From positions 1 to 37,245 of the forward strand of contig JAAWJM010000020.1 in assembly GCA_022796855.1 (NCBI GenBank): a DNA stretch of 37,245 nt, in the 5' to 3' direction. The translations under genes were made by a program, and so were the position numbers. This document shows, piece after piece, positions 24,285 to 33,723 of the stretch. The stretch is from Clostridia bacterium. GTDB taxonomy: Bacteria > Bacillota > Clostridia > TANB77 > CAG-508. Below the pieces are notes generated by a model. The model was not told the DNA's origin. It saw only the letters and a list, made by a program, of their open reading frames with translations, and did no database searches. Within the stretch, counting starts at the first letter, position 1. Every line of letters starts with the position of its first letter.

Positions 24285-26069
24285 TTAGAAATTCTTTTTG
24301 ACAATAGCTCCTGTTTCATTTTCAAATATTACTTCTGTATTTTCTAAGTTTAGTATATCATTATATTGGTGATAATAATTGCTACGGTTAAAATAGATTA
24401 GGTATTCATATGTGCTATTATTCCACTTATTGATATGAGTCATTGTAGTCGCATAATCTAAATTTTCTTTGAAACGATATTTTAACATAGCATAAAACCA
24501 ATATTCTTGTCTTTGGTTACCAATGATTAATGTATTATTATCTTGTAATGGTAATTTATTTTGTTTTACATAGTTTAAAATTTCTAATTCTTGTGGTGTA
24601 TAATCAACTCCTATATTTAACAATATTGTTTTATTAAGCCCAAAAATATCCATAACGTCAGTTATTTTCTCATGAGTATCGGTACTTTTATTAATATTAA
24701 CAGTAGTATGGCTTAACATGAATATCATAATAAGAAAATATAGTGTGACATACAAGCCTGTTATCCATTTTCCATATTTTGTATGTTCTATCGTGTATAC
24801 CATTCCTCGATAAAACCCATACAATATAACTAGCCACATAACAAAATAGGTTTTATAAAAATAATATGTAGAAACAAGCCCTTTACGAGTTCCTAAGTAT
24901 AATATACACATATAAATAACCAAAACCCAAGTTAGTATTGTGTGAAAATTTATCTTTGTTTGTCGTTTTAAGTAATATACAAAAAATGGAATAAATAATA
25001 GTAAATTTGAGAATAGATTACGATAAATGTATCCTTCTAATGTAATTTGATTGGTTGCTTTTATGGAATTTGCATTTTGGAAACTTGGTAAAATTGTATA
25101 CAAAAACCCACAAATGCACGGAATTACTAATGTGATTATTGTATATAGAATCATTTCTTTATTCACTATTTTACCATGTTTTTTATAAAAATACAGTATG
25201 TAAAATAAAAAAATGGCTCCATAAATTGCTGGTACAAATAAATAATAGGTTAAGAATAATTCTAGGCAAAGTAAAAATAGTATCATCATTTGTGGAATAT
25301 TTTTAAGTGTTTCTTGCTCAAAGCTTTCCATCACAATCAGTACCGTACTAATGATTAGTACCCCTAATGGTAAATAGAAATAGCCAAATAGCATATTATT
25401 AAAAGGATACCCTAGCAAATACAAAATTGCTACAATAATGGCAAGAACATAGGTAAAATGATTTTTCGCATATTGCTTTATTGCCACATACAACAATATT
25501 CCAGACATTGCCAACATGAATATATCAAATGCAATAAATATTTTGTATAAATTCATTTCTCCTACAAATGGCTCTAGCACTTTAAACCATATCCCTACAT
25601 TACTATAAGCCCCTGGCATCATTTCTGTTTTGTCTTTTTCTGCCTTTAATAGTAGAGTATCTTCCTCATAAAAACGATACGTTACTCCATAATGAACAGA
25701 GGCATCAGTGGTTAAGTATTTTATATTAAAGGGAATACCAAAATCGATTGCAGATAGTACTAATACCAAGGCACAAATTCCTATTATTACTACAATATCC
25801 CTTTTATCCCATTGATATTTTTGAATGCCATTTTTCTTAGTTTTCCAAACCAAGCATGCGCTAACAAATACATTGACAAAACTTAAGCTTTCTAAACAAA
25901 TGGGAATGTTAATGTAAGTAAATACATAGCAGATAAGTGTATTATAGCATAAGTATAGCATAATACTAACAAAAATCGTTTTTATGGTATCAATTTGTTT
26001 TTCGCTTTTTTTTACTAGTATTGCCGTTATAAACAATACTAGAACAGATATAATATAGATGATTGACAT
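24285..26069 (-). CDS. Polytopic membrane protein, probable GT-C-like glycosyltransferase or polymerase
   Basis: A 594-residue integral membrane protein with about 12-13 hydrophobic helices and an extracellular-type C-terminal soluble domain of about 120 residues. After the third or fourth helix there is a loop with YLTTDASVHYGVTYRFYEED and MMPGAYSN, a charged region in the place where GT-C glycosyltransferases have their catalytic aspartate. It is a paralog of the frameshifted pair at 28355-30140. The surrounding glycosyltransferases and flippase suggest it transfers or polymerises lipid-linked sugars outside the cell. No family name can be given with confidence. AAAGGAAAAAG precedes the ATG. 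The intact start and end suggest a working copy. Confidence 0.8.
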   Translation of the reverse strand: MSIIYIISVLVLFITAILVKKSEKQIDTIKTIFVSIMLYLCYNTLICYVFTYINIPICLESLSFVNVFVSACLVWKTKKNGIQKYQWDKRDIVVIIGICALVLVLSAIDFGIPFNIKYLTTDASVHYGVTYRFYEEDTLLLKAEKDKTEMMPGAYSNVGIWFKVLEPFVGEMNLYKIFIAFDIFMLAMSGILLYVAIKQYAKNHFTYVLAIIVAILYLLGYPFNNMLFGYFYLPLGVLIISTVLIVMESFEQETLKNIPQMMILFLLCLELFLTYYLFVPAIYGAIFLFYILYFYKKHGKIVNKEMILYTIITLVIPCICGFLYTILPSFQNANSIKATNQITLEGYIYRNLFSNLLLFIPFFVYYLKRQTKINFHTILTWVLVIYMCILYLGTRKGLVSTYYFYKTYFVMWLVILYGFYRGMVYTIEHTKYGKWITGLYVTLYFLIMIFMLSHTTVNINKSTDTHEKITDVMDIFGLNKTILLNIGVDYTPQELEILNYVKQNKLPLQDNNTLIIGNQRQEYWFYAMLKYRFKENLDYATTMTHINKWNNSTYEYLIYFNRSNYYHQYNDILNLENTEVIFENETGAIVKKNF

Positions 26070-26122
26070 GTCTTTTTCCTTTCTCGTTTGTAGTATACAA
26101 ATTGCCTAAATAAATATTTTTT

Positions 26123-26162
26123 AGAACGCCTTTGTAGATTACGGGCGATTAAAATCGCCACC
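26123..26162. repeat. Intergenic palindromic repeat (type 2)
   Basis: TGTAGATTAC is followed by GGCGATT-aa-AATCGCC (26144-26159). It is related to the palindrome at 33694-33720, which reads TGTAG then GGGTCGATG...CATCGACCC on the minus strand. Both lie between genes of the chromosomal part. Confidence 0.55.
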
Positions 26163-26173
26163 ACGTTTTCTTT

Positions 26174-27325
26174 TTATGTTTTATACTGAATTGTTTCTAA
26201 AACCTCGTTTGCTGTTTTTTTCCATGAAAATGTTTCTTTTACTCTTTTATTGAGATTATTTGCTAATTTTTCTCTTAATTCTTTATTAATTATTACTTTT
26301 TCTAGTGTTTCTACAATAGATTTTACGTTAGTATCGCAAAACAATCCATTCTTGTTATCACTAATAATTTCTTTGGTTCCGCCTACTGGTGTTGCAACTA
26401 CTGCACATTTCATAAGCCCTGCTTCTAATATGGCGGTTGGCATTCCTTCACTATAAGAAGGGTTAATGAAAATATCTGCTTTTTTGTAACATTTCATCAT
26501 GTCTTCATGTTCCAATTTTCCTAATAAAATGACCTCTTTTTGTTTACGTATTTCTTCTTCTAGTGGTCCCTCTCCAGCTATTTTTAATTCAATGTTAGCA
26601 TATTTCTTTTTTAGAATGGCATATGCTTCTAGTAACAGCAATATCCCTTTGTCTTGGAGTAATCTTCCGGCAAATAAAATGGTAATTTTAGAATTATATT
26701 CCTTTTTATCCAAAATGCCATTATCTACATCTTCTTTAAAATTCGTTACATAAAATTCCTCTTCTTTTATATCAATAGCATTATAAAAAACACCTTTGGC
26801 TTGAATATGGTAATGGGTTAACCATTCACAACAAGCTTTCGAAACGCCATAAAAATCACTTACTAATGTTTTCATTTTATTGGTCAAAAGATGTTCATAA
26901 ATATGACCAAAAAAGTCTAATATGGGGTTATATACCGTAAAATGGCTTGTCCCATGTTCTAGGATACAACATGGAATGTTATGCTTTTTTGCAAACTTTG
27001 CTCCTACTAGTGAAGTTAGTTGAAACCTCGTATTTAACATAATCGAATTAATATTTTTCTTCTCTAATTTACAAAGAATTTCTCGATATTCCTTATTTTT
27101 CTTTATAATAGGATATCTAGAAGAAAAGATTGCATAAATTGGCAATCGGAAAATCTCAATATAATCTAAGGTTTCATGTTCTAATAAATCTGGCTTATAT
27201 TTCGTTGTAATCAATATTGTATGATATCCTTTTTTCTTAAATTCTTTTGCTAAATTATAGGTATAACGTTCAATCCCTCCTACATGAGGAAAAAAGTATC
27301 CTTGAAAAATGGCAATTGTTTTCAT
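26174..27325 (-). CDS. Family-4 glycosyltransferase
   Basis: Retaining GT-B glycosyltransferase of 383 residues. The N-terminal half starts with FPHVGGIERYTYNLAKEF, the acceptor-domain motif of family 4. The C-terminal half has ILFAGRLLQDKGILLLLEAY and the nucleotide-sugar EX7E signature EGMPTAILEAG (about residues 290-305). Such enzymes use UDP- or GDP-sugars to extend lipid-linked glycans on the inner membrane face. Its ATG abuts the stop codon of the upstream GT2 gene (TAA-ATG), so the two are translated in tandem, with GGAG inside the end of the GT2 gene. Donor and acceptor are unknown. Confidence 0.93.
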   Translation of the reverse strand: MKTIAIFQGYFFPHVGGIERYTYNLAKEFKKKGYHTILITTKYKPDLLEHETLDYIEIFRLPIYAIFSSRYPIIKKNKEYREILCKLEKKNINSIMLNTRFQLTSLVGAKFAKKHNIPCCILEHGTSHFTVYNPILDFFGHIYEHLLTNKMKTLVSDFYGVSKACCEWLTHYHIQAKGVFYNAIDIKEEEFYVTNFKEDVDNGILDKKEYNSKITILFAGRLLQDKGILLLLEAYAILKKKYANIELKIAGEGPLEEEIRKQKEVILLGKLEHEDMMKCYKKADIFINPSYSEGMPTAILEAGLMKCAVVATPVGGTKEIISDNKNGLFCDTNVKSIVETLEKVIINKELREKLANNLNKRVKETFSWKKTANEVLETIQYKT

Positions 27326-28234
27326 TTATATCGCTCCTATTAAAAACATAAATCTTATCATTATTTCATCCGTCCAGACCTGCCTATATCGTTTTGGATA
27401 ACACAGCTTTTTTAGTTGATTTCGGTAACGGAATTTCTCTATATTAAAGAGTTTTAATATCTCCTGATTTTCTTTAGATAAATCCTCTAAAAAATAGGTT
27501 GCATATTCTTGTATTTGTTTGTGAATGGTTTTAAAATAATTTTCCTGAAATAAGCTCTTTATTCGATGAATTTGTAAGGAAATAAAATTTTTTCCACATT
27601 CACTCGTATTACTTTCATGTAAACGATGTTTTGCTGTTACTGTCTCATCATATAGCACTTTTCCCATCCCTTCACAAATCATATATAACCACCAATCATG
27701 TCCTTCACAGAAAGACGGAAGATTCTTTATTGCTATGTTTCTCGCGTTTTCGTTAATTACAGTAGTCATCCCAAGATTAATGCATTCCACTAAGCAATTT
27801 AGAAAAGATGGCTTTTTTTTGTTTATTGCATGAGATTGGAAGGTCATATTGGTATCATAAAAATCATAATTTGAGTAATACAAAATAGGAATACTTTCCT
27901 CTTTGTTTTCCTCTAACATGGTGACTGCTCTTTTTATTTTATCTTCTAACCACACATCATCTTGGTCGCAAAATGCATAATACTCTGCCTCATCACAGTC
28001 TTTTAATAGTGTAAAAAAGCTATCTATAAACCCTACATTTTTCCCTTGTAGAAAATGTATTTTTCCTGCTTTTTCATATTCTTTTAATATTGAAATGGTT
28101 CCATCTTTTGACCCATCATCTCTTACATAAATGTCAATGTTTTGATAAGTTTGTATTAGAATACTATCTAATTGTTCTTTTAGGTATTTTTCTCCATTGT
28201 AAGTAGAGATTAATACATTTACTTTTGGTTTCAT
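27326..28234 (-). CDS. Family-2 glycosyltransferase (rhamnosyltransferase-like)
   Basis: Inverting GT-A glycosyltransferase of 302 residues. It begins with VNVLISTYNGEKYLKEQLDS, has DDGSKDGT (about 40-47), then AFCDQDDVWLEDKI with the catalytic/metal DQDD (about 92-95) and a later HDWWLYM segment. This set is typical of rhamnosyl- and galactosyl-transferases of surface polysaccharides. It is followed without gap by the family-4 enzyme. A family-2 domain alone does not tell which sugar is added. Confidence 0.93.
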   Translation of the reverse strand: MKPKVNVLISTYNGEKYLKEQLDSILIQTYQNIDIYVRDDGSKDGTISILKEYEKAGKIHFLQGKNVGFIDSFFTLLKDCDEAEYYAFCDQDDVWLEDKIKRAVTMLEENKEESIPILYYSNYDFYDTNMTFQSHAINKKKPSFLNCLVECINLGMTTVINENARNIAIKNLPSFCEGHDWWLYMICEGMGKVLYDETVTAKHRLHESNTSECGKNFISLQIHRIKSLFQENYFKTIHKQIQEYATYFLEDLSKENQEILKLFNIEKFRYRNQLKKLCYPKRYRQVWTDEIMIRFMFLIGAI

Positions 28235-28295
28235 TTTCTTCTCCTGTTTTAAGATTTTAAACTCTTGTCCTTATTATGAAAAATTCACTTTTAGA

Positions 28296-28323
28296 TTAAG
28301 AACCCTTAAGGGGCCTTTTTTTG
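28296..28323. repeat. Degenerate, shortened type-1 palindromic repeat
   Basis: TTAAGAACCCTTAAGGGGCC followed by seven T. It keeps the two ends of the longer repeats at 31761 and 34471 (TAAGAACCC and AAGGGGC), with the middle hairpin missing. Shortly after it lies GCCTTTGTAGATT, also found next to the repeat at 26123. Confidence 0.6.
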
Positions 28324-28354
28324 CTTGCCTTTGTAGATTTATTTGGGGTATAGA

Positions 28355-29911
28355 TTATTTATTTTTAATGATTGCTCCTTTTTCGTTTTCGAAGATGATT
28401 TCTTTTTGGTCTAGGTCTAGTATTTGTTTTAGTTGTTTGTATGGATAACTATCTTTAAAATAGATTACGTATTCGTAAGTTTTGTTGTTCCACTTTTCCA
28501 CATCTTGCTTGGTGGTAGCATAATATAAATTTTCTTTAAACTTATATTTTAAAATCGCCCACATCCAGAATTCTTGCCTTTGGTTGGCAAGAATTAGTGT
28601 ATTGTTATCTTTTAAGGAAATGCCATGTTCTTTTACTTGTTTTAATACTTCAATTTCATCGGTGTAAAAATCAATTCCGGTTCGGAATATTAAAGTTTTG
28701 TTAATTCCATAAATGTCCATAACATCGGTTATTTTTTCGTTTGTATCACTACTTTTGTTTATTTTTACATTGCTTGTAAAAAGGGAAATCATTAATAAAA
28801 TGACATATATTGACATGTATAAGATAACGATTTTGTTTCCGCTTTTTCTATTTTCTTCTAATGCCACAGCACCTTTATAAAACAATACCCACAAAATAAG
28901 CCATAGGATAAAATGTAGTTTGTAAAAAAAGTAAGTAGAAATGACGCCTTTTGTCATGGCAAAATACACTATTACTATATAATTTATAAAAATAATAGCA
29001 AATATGGTAATAAAACTGGTTTTCTTTTCTTTTTCATGTCTGTATAAATAATAGATAGCAAATGGTAATAACAATAGCATATTGGTAATCATATTACGAT
29101 AAATGTAACCTTCATCCTTCATTCCATTCACAAGCTGTGTTGGTACAAAAGAAACCATTTGTGGGAAAATATGATAGCTAAGTCCTATAAACATTGGTAT
29201 TACTAATGTCATTATACCATACTTTAACATATCTTTATTCCATAACATTTTGTGTTTTTTCCAAAAATACAAAATGTAATAAAGTCCTAATGCTCCATAT
29301 ACTGCTGGAACAAATAAGTAATAGGAAAAAAATACTTGTGTGCATAATAGTGATAATACTGTTATTTTTATCCATTCTGGTATGGTTTCCTCTTCCCATG
29401 ATTGCATAACAAGAACAATGGCTGTAATGATAGCAATTCCTACGCTTAAATAACTATATCCAAATAGCATACTATTTAATGGATAGCCAAGTAAATATAT
29501 CATAGATACAATACCTGCTAAAATAGCGTTTTGTTTTGTTTTCGCTTTTGTTTTTAAAATGCAATACATTAGCATTCCATTTAAAAGAAGAATACCAATA
29601 TCGAAGCAAATAAACACATTGTACAAGTTCATTTCTCCAATCCACGGTGCCAATACCTTAAACAAAATGCCACTATTACTATAAGCGCCTGGCATCATGT
29701 ATTTCCCGTCTTTTAATAATAAAGCTTCTTTATGGTAAAATTCTTCTGCTGCATCAAAATGTGCTGCTGCATCAGTCATAATGTATTTTATGTTTAATGG
29801 AATACCATATTGTAAGCACACAATAAGCCATATAAGGATAAGCATACAAGCAATTACAACGATATCTTTTAGTTTTATCTGATATGCCTGTATTTGTTTT
29901 TCATGTAGCAT
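28355..29911 (-). CDS. Main part of a frameshifted polytopic membrane protein (paralog of 24285-26069)
   Basis: A 518-residue frame that aligns with residues about 75-594 of the intact protein at 24285-26069 (GIPLNIKYIMTDAAAH, MMPGAYSN, LLGYPLNSMLFGYSYL, NKSSDTNEKITDVMDIYGIN, LANQRQEFW and a similar end). The N-terminal helices are in the neighbouring frame at 29901-30140. There is no ribosome-binding site before the ATG at 29911. Removing one A from the AAAAA run at 29915-29911 joins the two frames into a protein of about 597 residues that aligns without a gap at the junction. It is therefore a gene broken by one base, or a sequencing error, or rarely a frameshift used in life. Expected role as for its paralog. 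Confidence 0.75.
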   Translation of the reverse strand: MLHEKQIQAYQIKLKDIVVIACMLILIWLIVCLQYGIPLNIKYIMTDAAAHFDAAEEFYHKEALLLKDGKYMMPGAYSNSGILFKVLAPWIGEMNLYNVFICFDIGILLLNGMLMYCILKTKAKTKQNAILAGIVSMIYLLGYPLNSMLFGYSYLSVGIAIITAIVLVMQSWEEETIPEWIKITVLSLLCTQVFFSYYLFVPAVYGALGLYYILYFWKKHKMLWNKDMLKYGIMTLVIPMFIGLSYHIFPQMVSFVPTQLVNGMKDEGYIYRNMITNMLLLLPFAIYYLYRHEKEKKTSFITIFAIIFINYIVIVYFAMTKGVISTYFFYKLHFILWLILWVLFYKGAVALEENRKSGNKIVILYMSIYVILLMISLFTSNVKINKSSDTNEKITDVMDIYGINKTLIFRTGIDFYTDEIEVLKQVKEHGISLKDNNTLILANQRQEFWMWAILKYKFKENLYYATTKQDVEKWNNKTYEYVIYFKDSYPYKQLKQILDLDQKEIIFENEKGAIIKNK

Positions 29912-30140
29912 TTTTCCGAACGAAACCTATTATTATAATGCTATTGATGATACTTAAACTACCCAGATGAATTGGAATATGGCACATGGTAAATACATAG
30001 CACACAAATGTATTGTAACAAAGTAATAGTGCTATGCCTAGTACAAGTGTTACAACTATGTCTAATTTCTTTTCTGATTTTTTTACTAATATCATTGTGA
30101 TAAACAATAAAATTACAGAAATGCTATACAATATTGACAT
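29901..30140 (-). CDS. N-terminal part of the frameshifted membrane protein
   Basis: A 79-residue frame starting MSILYSISVILLFITMILVK, matching the start of the intact paralog (MSIIYIISVLVLFITAILVK). It ends in RKNAT-stop just after the AAAAA run, overlapping the longer frame by 11 bases. AAGGAGAAGG precedes its ATG, so this is the real translation start of the original gene. It holds two membrane helices and is not likely to function alone. Confidence 0.75.
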   Translation of the reverse strand: MSILYSISVILLFITMILVKKSEKKLDIVVTLVLGIALLLCYNTFVCYVFTMCHIPIHLGSLSIINSIIIIGFVRKNAT

Positions 30141-30152
30141 TTTTCCTTCTCC

Positions 30153-31394
30153 TTATCTTTTGGTTTGTTTTTTTGTTTGGTAATGACTAATAATGGTAAG
30201 CAATGCACAATAGGTTATCATGGTTATGGCACAAGCAAGGCTTGCTCCTCTTACTCCTATTTTATTTATAAGACCATAGGATAATGCAAAAATCATAAGG
30301 GAACTAACTACATATACAAAAAACTGCTCTTTCATTTTTCGGTAAATGGTTAATAGAATGGTTTCTACATATCCCATTGCATAGAAAATATAGGCAAATA
30401 GTAATATTGCTAAATCTAGGCGATATGGTGTTAAATCCACATTATAAATAAAATTCAATACTGGTATTCCAATGGTATATCCTAAAATAATTGCAACCAT
30501 ACCAAAACCAATAATAAAAGATATCGATTTTCTTTTTATGTGTTTCATTTGTTTAATATTTCCATCTTTATATAAATCCGTTAATTGATTAATCAGTGGT
30601 GCCACAATAAATTGTGCAAATAGTGGCAAAATACTTGCTGGCATTAAAATAATACCAAAAACAGCTTGTATGTCTTCTGTTAAATAATTTTCTATGGCAT
30701 ATTTCGATGCATTTAATATATACATGGTAAAAAATGCATTTATAAATAAGAAAAACTCTTTTTGGTAAATATGCATAATATGCTTTTTTTCTATTCTTTC
30801 TTGTGGTAGTAAAATTTTTCTAATTTGCAAAAAATCATAGCCTATTATGGTAATAATGGAAGATATGCATAATGCTATGGTAGCATAAACTAGATTGTGT
30901 GTTAGCTTATTTACAATAAAAAATGAAACCATTCCTAGCATTGTTCTTAATATTAAGGAAATCCCTACTTTATATAACTCTCCATTTTTTTGCATGGTTC
31001 CATATAACACATCATTAAAGGCTTCAAGTCCTTTCCATATACACAAAAAGATTAATACTGCCTTTTTATGTGTATCATAATCTTTTATAATCACATAGAA
31101 AAAAACAAGTATTGCCATAATCAAACAAGTAATTATCCTACTTACAATATATTCTTTGTTTGTAATTTCTCCTTTTATATCAGTTATTTGACAATTTCTC
31201 CCTGAATAAACAGCAATAATATAGAAGATACTGGCAGTTGCAAAGGTAATGGTAAAAACTCCTGCTTCTTCTATTCCATTCATTCTTGTAATCATAATTA
31301 ACAAGAATACCGAACTAAAAGAGGCTAAGGTGCTCCCTATCGTATTCCATATGAAATTTTGGGCAAGTTTCTTATCTTTTATCATCTTCTTCAT
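30153..31394 (-). CDS. Polysaccharide flippase (Wzx/MATE-like)
   Basis: A 413-residue membrane protein with about 12 hydrophobic helices, beginning with FIWNTIGSTLASFSSVFLLI and having the basic loops and C-terminal pairs of helices seen in O-antigen/teichoic-acid flippases of the MVF/MOP superfamily. It would move the lipid-linked glycan from the inner to the outer face. It overlaps the upstream DUF2304 gene by 23 bases, so the genes are co-translated. Substrate unknown. The start at 31394 is the first ATG; a second ATG four codons on is also possible. Confidence 0.85.
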   Translation of the reverse strand: MKKMIKDKKLAQNFIWNTIGSTLASFSSVFLLIMITRMNGIEEAGVFTITFATASIFYIIAVYSGRNCQITDIKGEITNKEYIVSRIITCLIMAILVFFYVIIKDYDTHKKAVLIFLCIWKGLEAFNDVLYGTMQKNGELYKVGISLILRTMLGMVSFFIVNKLTHNLVYATIALCISSIITIIGYDFLQIRKILLPQERIEKKHIMHIYQKEFFLFINAFFTMYILNASKYAIENYLTEDIQAVFGIILMPASILPLFAQFIVAPLINQLTDLYKDGNIKQMKHIKRKSISFIIGFGMVAIILGYTIGIPVLNFIYNVDLTPYRLDLAILLFAYIFYAMGYVETILLTIYRKMKEQFFVYVVSSLMIFALSYGLINKIGVRGASLACAITMITYCALLTIISHYQTKKQTKR

Positions 31395-31725
31395 CCGTTT
31401 CTTCTACTTTTTCTTTTAAAATGGCTAATTCTTGTGTGAGTTTTATTATCATTTTGTTTTGCTTTGTTATTGTAATAGTAATATGAACAATATAAATTCC
31501 CTCTATCATAATAGCAAATAGCAATAGTAAAATAGGTGGATAATATACTCCAAGTTTTAGTGCAATTCCCATTACCCAATCATGAAAAATAGATATGACT
31601 AAAATTCCTAGTGAAAAGATAATCCATACAATGGAGTATTTTTCATCTAATTTATTTTTCTTTACTAAATTTAAAATAAATAGTAAGAATACAACCGAAA
31701 ATGCCATTGCCAAATAATAAATCAT
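31372..31725 (-). CDS. DUF2304 membrane protein
   Basis: A 117-residue protein with three membrane helices (MIYYLAMAFSVVFLLFILNL, then IVWIIFSLGILVISI, then YYPPILLLLFAIMIEG) and a charged cytosolic coil (LTQELAILKEKVEETDEEDD). This is the DUF2304 pattern. DUF2304 proteins commonly sit next to dolichyl-phosphate-mannose-synthase-like glycosyltransferases and flippases, as here. The preferred start at 31725 has AAGG upstream; a longer frame would run through the palindromic repeat and is rejected. Role unknown; probably assists the glycosyltransferase of 31845-32549 at the membrane. Confidence 0.85.
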   Translation of the reverse strand: MIYYLAMAFSVVFLLFILNLVKKNKLDEKYSIVWIIFSLGILVISIFHDWVMGIALKLGVYYPPILLLLFAIMIEGIYIVHITITITKQNKMIIKLTQELAILKEKVEETDEEDDKR

Positions 31726-31760
31726 GTTTTTTCCTTCTTTCTTTGTTTCGTATTTGCTTT

Positions 31761-31810
31761 TAAGAACCCCCAGTCGCTCCGCGACAGCCCCCTTGTTAAA
31801 GGGGCTTTCT
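31761..31810. repeat. Type-1 palindromic intergenic repeat
   Basis: TAAGAACCCCCAGTC followed by GTCGC-tcc-GCGAC, then CCCCTTgttaAAGGGG. Nearly identical to the repeat at 34471. It is much more G+C-rich than its surroundings. Confidence 0.75.
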
Positions 31811-31844
31811 TGTAATGCTTCGTAGTTTTTATGCAATAAGCAAG

Positions 31845-32549
31845 TTAATATTCTTTTAGTTTTAGTTTTGCCATTAATAGTGATAGTGTTACTTTTACCA
31901 TATATTTTACCGATTTTACTGGTGTAATGAATGATTTTCCTGCTATCCTTTTTCGCATTTCGACTGGCATTTCTAAAATTTTTTTCTTTTTTAAAATCAT
32001 TTTCATATTGGTTTCTGGTTCTGGGTAATCGTATGGGTAACGTTTGGCAAATTCTTTTATGACTTCTTTATTTACTGCTCGAAAACCAGAGGTAGTATCA
32101 TGTATTTTTACTCCTGTAATTTGCTTAATTAGTAAAGATGTGATATTAATTCCTAACATACGAAAAAAGGTCTGTTTGTAGCCTGTTTTTTGTACGAAAC
32201 GAGAACCTATTACCATATCATATCCTTCTTCTATTTTCTGTACCATTTGCTCTATATATTGGGGGTCGTGTTGTCCATCTGCGTCTAATTGAATGGCAAT
32301 GTCGTAGTCATTCTTATTAGCATATAACATACCCGTTTGCACAGCTCCACCAATGCCTAAGTTATTTGGCAAATCAATTATTTTTGCTTTTGTCAACTTT
32401 GCTTTTTCTAATGTTTCGTCTTTTGAGCCGTCATTAACGACCACAACATCTACCATAGAATTAGTTTTATCTACCTCGTTTACTACAGTTTGTATGTTTT
32501 CCTCTTCATTATAAGCAGGTATCACAACTAATACTTTATTTTTTTCCAT
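31845..32549 (-). CDS. Family-2 glycosyltransferase (polyprenyl-phosphate sugar synthase type)
   Basis: A 234-residue GT-A enzyme resembling dolichyl-phosphate mannose synthases without their membrane domains: VLVVIPAYNEEENI at the start, VNDGSKDET, LPNNLGIGGAVQTG, the metal-binding QLDADGQHDP and the TSGFRAVNK segment. It is expected to make a polyprenyl-phosphate sugar that later acts as donor outside the cell, a step that fits the GT-C-like membrane proteins and GtrA domain of this cluster. The ATG at 32549 is chosen over a longer frame because AAGGA lies upstream and the conserved domain begins directly after it. Confidence 0.92.
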   Translation of the reverse strand: MEKNKVLVVIPAYNEEENIQTVVNEVDKTNSMVDVVVVNDGSKDETLEKAKLTKAKIIDLPNNLGIGGAVQTGMLYANKNDYDIAIQLDADGQHDPQYIEQMVQKIEEGYDMVIGSRFVQKTGYKQTFFRMLGINITSLLIKQITGVKIHDTTSGFRAVNKEVIKEFAKRYPYDYPEPETNMKMILKKKKILEMPVEMRKRIAGKSFITPVKSVKYMVKVTLSLLMAKLKLKEY

Positions 32550-32643
32550 TTTTATATGATTCCTTGTATAACACAATTTAGGTTTTTCCTAAAGGTTTTA
32601 CCTATAAACCTATTACCATATTTCTTTTTCTTTCGTATTAGGG

Positions 32644-33648
32644 TTACGCTTCGTAGGCAATTCCTAAATGCTTAAAAGCATCTGGCATTGCAATTCTTCC
32701 TCTTGGTGTACGAGATAAAAAGCCAATTTGCATTAAATATGGTTCATATACGTCTTCAATGGTTTCTACTTCTTCTCCAATAGTTGCTGCAAGTGTTTCT
32801 AACCCCACTGGTCCTCCTTTGTATTTGGTAATAATGGTTTCTAACATTTTACGGTCGGTTTCATCTAATCCTAAAGCATCAATTTCTAACTTGTTTAATG
32901 CAATTTTTGCAATTTCTAAGGTAATGGCTCCGTCTCCTAATACAGAGGCATAATCACGTACTCTTTTTAAAATACGGTTTGCAATTCTTGGGGTTCCACG
33001 AGAACGTTTCGCAATTTCAAAAGATGCTGTTTCGTCAATGGTAACTCCTAAAATAGTGGCTGACCTTTTTACAATTTCATTTAATTGGTCTGGTGTGTAT
33101 AATTCTAGTCTACTTACAATACCAAAACGGTCACGAAGTGGAGTGGTTAGAGAACCTGCTTTTGTGGTTGCCCCAATTAATGTAAATTTGGGTAAATCTA
33201 AACGGATTGACCTAGCACTTGGCCCTTTTCCAATAATAATATCTAAGGTAAAATCTTCTAAGGCTGGGTATAAAATTTCTTCTACACTTTTATTAAGACG
33301 GTGAATTTCATCAATAAATAATACATCAAATTCTGAAAGATTGGTAAGGAGTGCTGCTAAATCACCTGGTTTTTCAATGGCTGGTCCTGAAGTAATTTTA
33401 ATATTGGAATTCATTTCGTTGGAAATAATATTGGAAAGGGTTGTTTTTCCTAACCCCGGAGGTCCATATAGTAAAACATGGTCAAGAGGCTCCCCTCTTT
33501 TTTTAGCAGCCTCTATGTATACTTTTAAATTTTCTTTTACCTTATCTTGTCCAATGTATTCCTTTAACGTTTTGGGACGTAGCGAATTTTCTAGTCTTTC
33601 CTCCTCTACATCTTCTAATTCTGGACTAATAATACTGTTTTCGTCCAT
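32644..33648 (-). CDS. ruvB: Holliday-junction branch-migration helicase RuvB
   Basis: ATPase motor that pushes Holliday junctions together with RuvA for RuvC cleavage in recombinational repair. The 334-residue length is normal. Walker [10 protein letters not shown] (62-70), Walker [10 protein letters not shown], sensor 1 GATTKAG, and [13 protein letters not shown] with the arginine finger are all present; the C-terminal winged helix ends with [18 protein letters not shown] precedes the ATG. ruvA and ruvC are not in the window. The short intergenic stretch to rpiA carries a palindromic repeat. Confidence 0.97.
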   Translation of the reverse strand: MDENSIISPELEDVEEERLENSLRPKTLKEYIGQDKVKENLKVYIEAAKKRGEPLDHVLLYGPPGLGKTTLSNIISNEMNSNIKITSGPAIEKPGDLAALLTNLSEFDVLFIDEIHRLNKSVEEILYPALEDFTLDIIIGKGPSARSIRLDLPKFTLIGATTKAGSLTTPLRDRFGIVSRLELYTPDQLNEIVKRSATILGVTIDETASFEIAKRSRGTPRIANRILKRVRDYASVLGDGAITLEIAKIALNKLEIDALGLDETDRKMLETIITKYKGGPVGLETLAATIGEEVETIEDVYEPYLMQIGFLSRTPRGRIAMPDAFKHLGIAYEA

Positions 33649-33693
33649 GTTGTCCCTCCTTTTGTTTTCTTTTATTGCGATTTCTTCGAAGAC

Positions 33694-33720
33694 GGGTCGA
33701 TGTGGGCATCGACCCCTACA
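33694..33720. repeat. Type-2 palindromic repeat between rpiA and ruvB
   Basis: GGGTCGATG (33694-33702) pairs perfectly with CATCGACCC (33707-33715) across TGGG, followed by CTACA. On the minus strand it starts with TGTAG, as does the repeat at 26131. Confidence 0.65.
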
Positions 33721-33723
33721 TTC

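Noticed and set aside
29911..29915. Phase-variable homopolymer in the split membrane protein
   Set aside because: A run of five A is too short for frequent slippage; decay or read error is simpler.
31726..31836. Longer start for the DUF2304 gene
   Set aside because: The extension would translate the palindromic repeat; AAGG supports the ATG at 31725.
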